DNA of 64,000 bases, from contig NZ_VHIV01000009.1 in NCBI RefSeq assembly GCF_006494425.1, positions 91,485 through 155,484 of the forward strand, in the 5' to 3' direction. This DNA comes from Bacillus dicomae. Its GTDB lineage: Bacteria; Bacillota; Bacilli; Bacillales; Bacillaceae_G. Made by a program: the position numbers and the translations under genes. Below, piece by piece: positions 60,021-64,000 of the stretch (position 1 is the first letter of the stretch; every line of letters begins with the position of its first letter). The notes under the pieces are model-generated. The model was not told the origin of the DNA. It saw only the letters and a list, made by a program, of their open reading frames with translations, and searched no databases.

Positions 60021-61451
60021 TTACACTGCTTTTTCTTTATCCGTTACCACTGACTTATCCCAACACTCAGTGTTCGTTAAACCAGGAATAGAATCTGCAC
60101 TGAAGACTGGATCTTTCCCTTGTTTCTTTTGCCTTACGTAGTCTGCCAATGCAGCATATGCAAATCGTCCAAGAAGTGTAATTGCAATTAAGTTTGTAAT
60201 TACCATGAGACCCATAAATAAATCTGCCATATTCCATACGACTTGAAGCGTCGCAACAGAACCGAATAATACCATTGCAACTACCGCAATACGGTAAATC
60301 GTTAACCAAGTTTTACTTTGTTTAATGAATTCAATATTCGTTTCACCATAATAGTAGTTTCCTAAAAGTGAACTAAATGCAAATAAGAAAATAATAATCG
60401 CTAAGAAACTGCTCGCCCATGGGCCAATTTGTGAACTTAATGCATTTTGCGTTAATTCTATACCTTCTAAATTCGTTGCTTTATACGCACCAGAACATAG
60501 TACGATAAATGCTGTTGATGTACATACTAAGAATGTATCCACTAAAACACCGATCGTTTGAATAAAACCTTGTTTCGCTGGATGCGTTACATCAGCTGTT
60601 GCTGCCGCGTTCGGGGCACTACCCATACCTGCTTCGTTCGCAAATAATCCGCGCTGAATACCATATTTCATCGCAGCACCGATACCGCCACCTACAGCTG
60701 AATCTAAACCGAATGCACCTTTAAAGATTTCCGTAAACACATCTGGTATTAAATAGAAGTTTTTAATGACAACAAAAATAGCTACCGCAATATAAATAAG
60801 CGCCATTGGCGGAACAATCATTTCCGACATACGTGCGATACTTTTTACACCACCAAAAATAATAACCGCAACTAACGCAGCTAATACAATTCCAACAATA
60901 TAACGCTCTAAACCAAATGCATTTTTAAATGCTAATGTTACTGTATTCGCTTGTACTGAGTTAAAAATCAAACCGTAACTAACTGTAATAAGGATAGAGA
61001 ACCAAATTCCCATCCAACGTTTATTTAAACCTTTTTCCATATAATAAGCAGGACCACCACGGAAGCCACTACCATCTTTTATTTTATAAATTTGTGCGAG
61101 TGTACTTTCTACGAAACTTGAAGAAGCTCCGATAATCGCAATCACCCACATCCAAAATACCGCTCCAGGTCCTCCCATAGAAATCGCTAACGCTACACCA
61201 GCTAAGTTACCGATACCAATACGAGCTGCTGAACTCATACAAAACGCTTGGAAAGAAGATACACTACCTTTTTTACGCGTCTTTCCAGTTAATCCATCAC
61301 TCATTAATCGAACCATTTCCCCTAAATGAGTAATTTGTACGAATTTCAATTTAATAGAAAAATAAAGACCTAAACCAATTAACATTGCAATAAGAATATA
61401 TGACCAAAGAATCGTATTTGTTGATGAAACGAATTGTTCCAAAATATTCAT
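60021..61451 (-). CDS. AlsT-type sodium:amino-acid symporter (third copy)
   Basis: 476 residues, AAAGGAGGGG RBS. Closest to the first copy (49197) in sequence, including SFQAFCMSSAARIGIGNLAG, RGGPAYYMEKGLNKRWMGIW, and NEAGMGSAPNAAATADVTHP. Three AlsT genes in 12 kb suggest amino-acid uptake from protein-rich environments. Confidence 0.92.
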   Translation of the reverse strand: MNILEQFVSSTNTILWSYILIAMLIGLGLYFSIKLKFVQITHLGEMVRLMSDGLTGKTRKKGSVSSFQAFCMSSAARIGIGNLAGVALAISMGGPGAVFWMWVIAIIGASSSFVESTLAQIYKIKDGSGFRGGPAYYMEKGLNKRWMGIWFSILITVSYGLIFNSVQANTVTLAFKNAFGLERYIVGIVLAALVAVIIFGGVKSIARMSEMIVPPMALIYIAVAIFVVIKNFYLIPDVFTEIFKGAFGLDSAVGGGIGAAMKYGIQRGLFANEAGMGSAPNAAATADVTHPAKQGFIQTIGVLVDTFLVCTSTAFIVLCSGAYKATNLEGIELTQNALSSQIGPWASSFLAIIIFLFAFSSLLGNYYYGETNIEFIKQSKTWLTIYRIAVVAMVLFGSVATLQVVWNMADLFMGLMVITNLIAITLLGRFAYAALADYVRQKKQGKDPVFSADSIPGLTNTECWDKSVVTDKEKAV

Positions 61452-61633
61452 ACAATTAACCCCTCCTTTTCTCCATAAATCGAATTATATTCAAAAAATA
61501 TTCAAAAATCAACATTTTTCGACAGCTTACGACTTCCAAATATTAGGTCACTCACTGTGAATACATTCTTTTGTGACTTTACTTTCACTAGATGTGCATA
61601 CTAAACAAAAAAATAATTTCATAAACAACACCA

Positions 61634-61677
61634 TTGACAAAAATACCAACCTGTAACTATAATGATTACAACAGGTT
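61634..61677 (+). promoter_or_regulatory. Promoter and operator of the YwnB-like gene
   Basis: -35 TTGACA (61634-61639), 18-bp spacer, -10 TATAAT (61658-61663). The -10 lies inside a 30-bp inverted repeat: outer arms AACCTGT (61648-61654) / ACAGGTT (61671-61677), inner TGTAA / TTACA (61652-61656, 61666-61670). Strong repression is expected; the regulator is not adjacent. The remaining 61452-61633 shows nothing further. Confidence 0.78.
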
Positions 61678-61752
61678 GTAACAAACCTAATTACAATACA
61701 TTCATTCACTTTCAGATATACACTTTAACAAAACACTTTGGAGGGATTTATT

Positions 61753-62391
61753 ATGAAAATCGGAATTATCGGAGCAACTGGTAAAGCAGGAAGTCGCATT
61801 TTAAAAGAAGCATTGGATCGCGGACATGAAGTAACTGCAATCGTAAGAAACGCTGCAAAAATTACAGAAGAAAACGTAAAAGTTTTAGAGAAAGATGTAT
61901 TCTCTCTTACATCTAACGACTTACAAGCATTCGATGTAGTTGTAAATGCATTCGGTGCGCCAGCAGGCGAAGAACACCTTCACGTAGATGCAGGAAACGT
62001 ACTTATCGAAGCTATGAAAGGTGCACCAAATACAAAATTACTTGTCGTTGGCGGCGCTGGAAGCTTATTTGTAGACGAAGAGAAAACAACACGTGTATTT
62101 GATACACCAGGCTTCCCGAAAGAATACCTTGCAACTGCTCAAAACCAAGGTAAAAACTTAGAAATCTTACAACAAACAAACGACATCACTTGGACATTCA
62201 TCAGCCCTTCTGCACTATTCGCATTAGGAAAACGCACTGGTTCTTATACAGCTGGTAAAGACAACCTTCTTGTGAACGCAAAAGGTGATAGCTACGTAAG
62301 TTATGAAGACTTCGCAGTTGCAGCACTTGATGAAATCGAAAATCCAAACCACGTAAACGAACGCTTCACAGTAGTTTCTGAAGCTGAATAA
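61753..62391 (+). CDS. NAD(P)-binding oxidoreductase (YwnB/NmrA-like SDR)
   Basis: 212 residues from the ATG at 61753 (GGAGGG upstream), close to B. subtilis YwnB (213). N-terminal GATGKAGSRILKEALDRGHE is the atypical-SDR dinucleotide site; LLVVGGAGSLFVDEE and TFISPSALFALGKRTG follow. Proteins of this type bind NAD(P)H and reduce or sense small electrophiles; substrate unknown. Tight operator suggests stress-induced expression. Confidence 0.9.
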   Translation: MKIGIIGATGKAGSRILKEALDRGHEVTAIVRNAAKITEENVKVLEKDVFSLTSNDLQAFDVVVNAFGAPAGEEHLHVDAGNVLIEAMKGAPNTKLLVVGGAGSLFVDEEKTTRVFDTPGFPKEYLATAQNQGKNLEILQQTNDITWTFISPSALFALGKRTGSYTAGKDNLLVNAKGDSYVSYEDFAVAALDEIENPNHVNERFTVVSEAE

Positions 62392-62393
62392 TA

Positions 62394-62432
62394 AAAAAAG
62401 CTCGTAAAACATAATGTTTTACGAGCTTTTTT
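62394..62432. terminator. Terminator of the YwnB-like gene
   Basis: AAAAAGCTCGTAAAAC / GTTTTACGAGCTTTTT, loop ATAAT, T tracts both ways. A minus-strand open frame (62581-62438) ends just before it on the other side. Confidence 0.92.
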
Positions 62433-62437
62433 ATTTT

Positions 62438-62581
62438 TTAAGCCTTTACCTCTTGTATACCTTCTGTTTTTTCAAAACCTTGTTCTGTAACCTTAAAGAA
62501 CTTTTCTTCTGTCTTTTTAACATCATCTTGTATTACATAATTAATGATGTGTGCATAAGAAAAAGCATTGGCAAATGCCAA
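62438..62581 (-). other. Possible small gene or gene remnant
   Basis: An open minus-strand frame from a TTG at 62581 (AAAGGA upstream) to TAA at 62438: 47 residues, AFANAFSYAHIINYVIQDDV then KKTEEKFFKVTEQGFEKTEG and IQEVKA. Composition and codon use look coding, and the stop sits directly before a shared terminator. But there is no ATG and the start lies in the terminator hairpin of the upstream gene. It may be the tail of an older, truncated gene. No family recognised. Confidence 0.4.
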
Positions 62582-62588
62582 TGCTTTT
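62562..62588 (-). terminator. Terminator of the unanchored thioester gene
   Basis: AAAAAGCATTGGC / GCCAATGCTTTTT with loop AAAT; five bases after the stop codon. Confidence 0.9.
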
Positions 62589-62592
62589 TCCT

Positions 62593-63516
62593 TTATCTTT
62601 TATATTGATTCGGTTTATGTGGTTCGTTTGGAGTATACGGCTTATTTGGCTTTTGTGGTCCTTCTGTCTTTTTCCAACTTACAGCTAACTCAGGACTTGT
62701 TTTCTCCTCACTGCGCTCAAGTAATACGACTGCATTTTGAATAGTCGGTGTACCTTTATGCGCAATCCCTTGTAATTTCGTTAAATTTCCTGATACTTTA
62801 AAGCTAAATCCACCAGCTGGTGTTTGTTTCGGAATTAAAATGCGGAACTTTTCCCCTACATTAAATTCTGTTTTTGATTCACCTTTTTCATTTACAAATT
62901 TCGCTCCCGCTGGTGCACCTGTTGCTTGCACTTTATACGTTCCGCTTTTTGCATTTGTTTCTACTGTATATAAGCCTGTTTCAAAGAAATCATTTTTTAA
63001 TACTGCTTCTTGTTCTTCTGTAGGAGTTACACTCATCGTAATTTCTTGTAACTCTTCACTAGCATTTGCTTTTGCAACGATATCTTTCGTTACCTTTTCT
63101 ACATTTTTATTACGGAAATCTAAATCATTAATATCGATTTGTTTTAACGCATTCCATACCGCAAGCTGAGTTGCGTAATGCGCTTCTCTCCAATCCGAAA
63201 CACCTAATTCTTGTGGACTCTTTTGTGGATATCCATTCAATAGTACACGGTACACATTAATATCCACTTTCCCCATTTCCGGTAAGTCTTGACCGCTTGG
63301 AGATTTCAAATCTACATTTAAGCAAAAAGCAATTTTTCCATCTGCCGTTTTAATAAGCTCTGTTCGAATTGGTTTCTTCTTGGACTTACTATAACTCCAA
63401 TCCATTTGATACTTTGTATGGTCCATAACTTCTGCAAATGCTTTTTGAAGCGGGAATAACACAAATAAAACACTTAAAAACATAGCTAAAATCTTGAACG
63501 ATTGCTTTATATTCAT
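62593..63516 (-). CDS. Secreted thioester (TQXA) domain protein without anchor
   Basis: 307 residues, signal peptide ending near AFA (residue 28). Paralog of the N-terminal ~300 residues of the adhesin at 16489: same WSYSKSKKKPIRTELIKTAD block, Cys65 in IAFCLNVDLKSP and Gln117 in the TQLA motif, the pair that forms the internal thioester. The second domain (FRILIPKQTPAGGFSFKVSG) also matches. It then ends in a Pro-rich tail (PNKPYTPNEPHKPNQYKR) with no SpaA repeats and no LPXTG, so it should be released. RBS AAGGGG; terminator immediately after. No frameshifted continuation was found in the downstream bases. Confidence 0.88.
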   Translation of the reverse strand: MNIKQSFKILAMFLSVLFVLFPLQKAFAEVMDHTKYQMDWSYSKSKKKPIRTELIKTADGKIAFCLNVDLKSPSGQDLPEMGKVDINVYRVLLNGYPQKSPQELGVSDWREAHYATQLAVWNALKQIDINDLDFRNKNVEKVTKDIVAKANASEELQEITMSVTPTEEQEAVLKNDFFETGLYTVETNAKSGTYKVQATGAPAGAKFVNEKGESKTEFNVGEKFRILIPKQTPAGGFSFKVSGNLTKLQGIAHKGTPTIQNAVVLLERSEEKTSPELAVSWKKTEGPQKPNKPYTPNEPHKPNQYKR

Positions 63517-63580
63517 GTTTACAGCCCCTTATAACAAACTTGATACTAAGTAGTATTTATTTAGAAACTATTTTTATGCA

Positions 63581-63610
63581 CAAAAAAAGAGTGCTTTTAC
63601 GCACTCTTCT
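63581..63610 (-). terminator. Terminator of the aldo-keto reductase
   Basis: AAGAGTGC / GCACTCTT, loop TTTTAC, T7 on the minus strand. Confidence 0.88.
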
Positions 63611-63624
63611 TTCTTACTTTAATC

Positions 63625-64000
63625 TTAGAAATCGAAGTTATCAGGATCTGGACCAACGCGGTGATTTTGGTTTAACGCATCGATTTTTTCCATATCTTCT
63701 TTCGTTAATTCAAAATTAAATACATCAGCATTTGCAATAATGCGGTGTTCTTTCGTTGATTTTGGAATTGTGATTACTCCATTTTGAAGATCCCAACGTA
63801 AAATAACTTGCGCTGTTGTTTTGCCGTGTTTCTCAGCAATTGCTTGTAATGTTTCGTTATCTAATAATTGACCTTGCATTAATGGTGACCATGCCTCCAT
63901 TTGAATACCTTGTTCTTTACAGAAAGCTTGTAGTTCTTTTTGTGTTAAACGAGGGTGGTATTCTACTTGGTTAATCATTGGCTTGATTTCTGCATCTTTC
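63625..64000 (-). CDS. Aldo/keto reductase (YvgN/YtbE-like), 5' part outside window
   Basis: 125 codons of the C-terminal part are present and the frame is open at the window end. Family sequence: KPMINQVEYHPRLTQKELQA, EAWSPLMQGQLLDNETLQAI, and the NADPH-binding ITIPKSTKEHRIIANADVF, ending FNFELTKEDMEKIDALNQNH. These are NADPH-dependent reductases of aldehydes such as methylglyoxal. Start not visible (an internal ATG at 63978 is not the true start). Confidence 0.92.
   Translation of the reverse strand, partial: KDAEIKPMINQVEYHPRLTQKELQAFCKEQGIQMEAWSPLMQGQLLDNETLQAIAEKHGKTTAQVILRWDLQNGVITIPKSTKEHRIIANADVFNFELTKEDMEKIDALNQNHRVGPDPDNFDF

Overview
The window is chromosomal DNA from a low-GC Gram-positive spore former of the Bacillus cereus group. 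The evidence is the gene set (fadN-fadA-fadE with a FadR-type operator, YuzL, CotF-like coat proteins, khtTU, a Dps gene behind a PerR box, two T-box leaders, several transporter paralogs) and a 157-bp intergenic element at 58134-58290 whose layout fits the group-specific bcr1 repeat. No rRNA, tRNA, CRISPR array, prophage or transposase gene was seen. Most genes are ordinary core genes; accessory character is limited to adhesin-like proteins, repeat proteins, one three-gene cassette and scattered intergenic repeats.

Layout. 1-2.9 kb: the 5' part of a PfoR-like membrane protein behind an L-lactate dehydrogenase, two CotF-like spore genes and a CPBP protease. 3.1-4.7 kb: a tiny membrane peptide, then a metallo-hydrolase/TetR pair behind two tandem operators. 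4.8-13.4 kb: the fatty-acid beta-oxidation operon and neighbours (YuzL, DD-carboxypeptidase, proline dehydrogenase, DUF2573, thiamine-binding protein). 13.5-18.7 kb: a chemoreceptor, a TrmB regulator and a large LPXTG thioester/SpaA-repeat adhesin. 18.9-25.7 kb: efflux and amino-acid transporters (the latter under a T-box that reads as threonine), a secreted tandem-repeat protein, a YidC paralog and YitT. 26-30.5 kb: a membrane protein with a long leader, a short degenerate repeat array, and an XRE regulator/DUF3169/M50 protease cassette. 30.7-34.3 kb: a hypothetical protein, an L,D-transpeptidase and an OmpR-type two-component system. 34.4-42.7 kb: an EamA transporter, a second MetRS under a Met T-box, a methyltransferase, two tandem chemoreceptors and a SufT-like protein. 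42.8-50.7 kb: thermolysin-like protease, pirin with MarR, DedA, the K+/H+ antiporter KhtTU and an AlsT symporter. 50.8-55.1 kb: Dps, a structured palindromic repeat, LOG, MazG-like, ferritin and DUF418 proteins. 55.2-61.5 kb: two NupC nucleoside transporters and two more AlsT symporters. 61.6-64 kb: a YwnB-like reductase, a second thioester protein without an anchor, and an aldo-keto reductase cut by the window end.

How the parts relate. Several transcription units carry readable control elements: FadR-type (fad), Rex-like (ldh), TetR tandem operators (MBL hydrolase), MarR (pirin), XRE (protease cassette), PerR (dps), cre sites (nupC) and two T-boxes. The items most worth a second look are the XRE-DUF3169-M50/helical-repeat cassette, the anchored/unanchored pair of thioester proteins, the 26.6-kb leader RNA, the two families of intergenic repeats, and several unannotated small genes with good ribosome binding sites.
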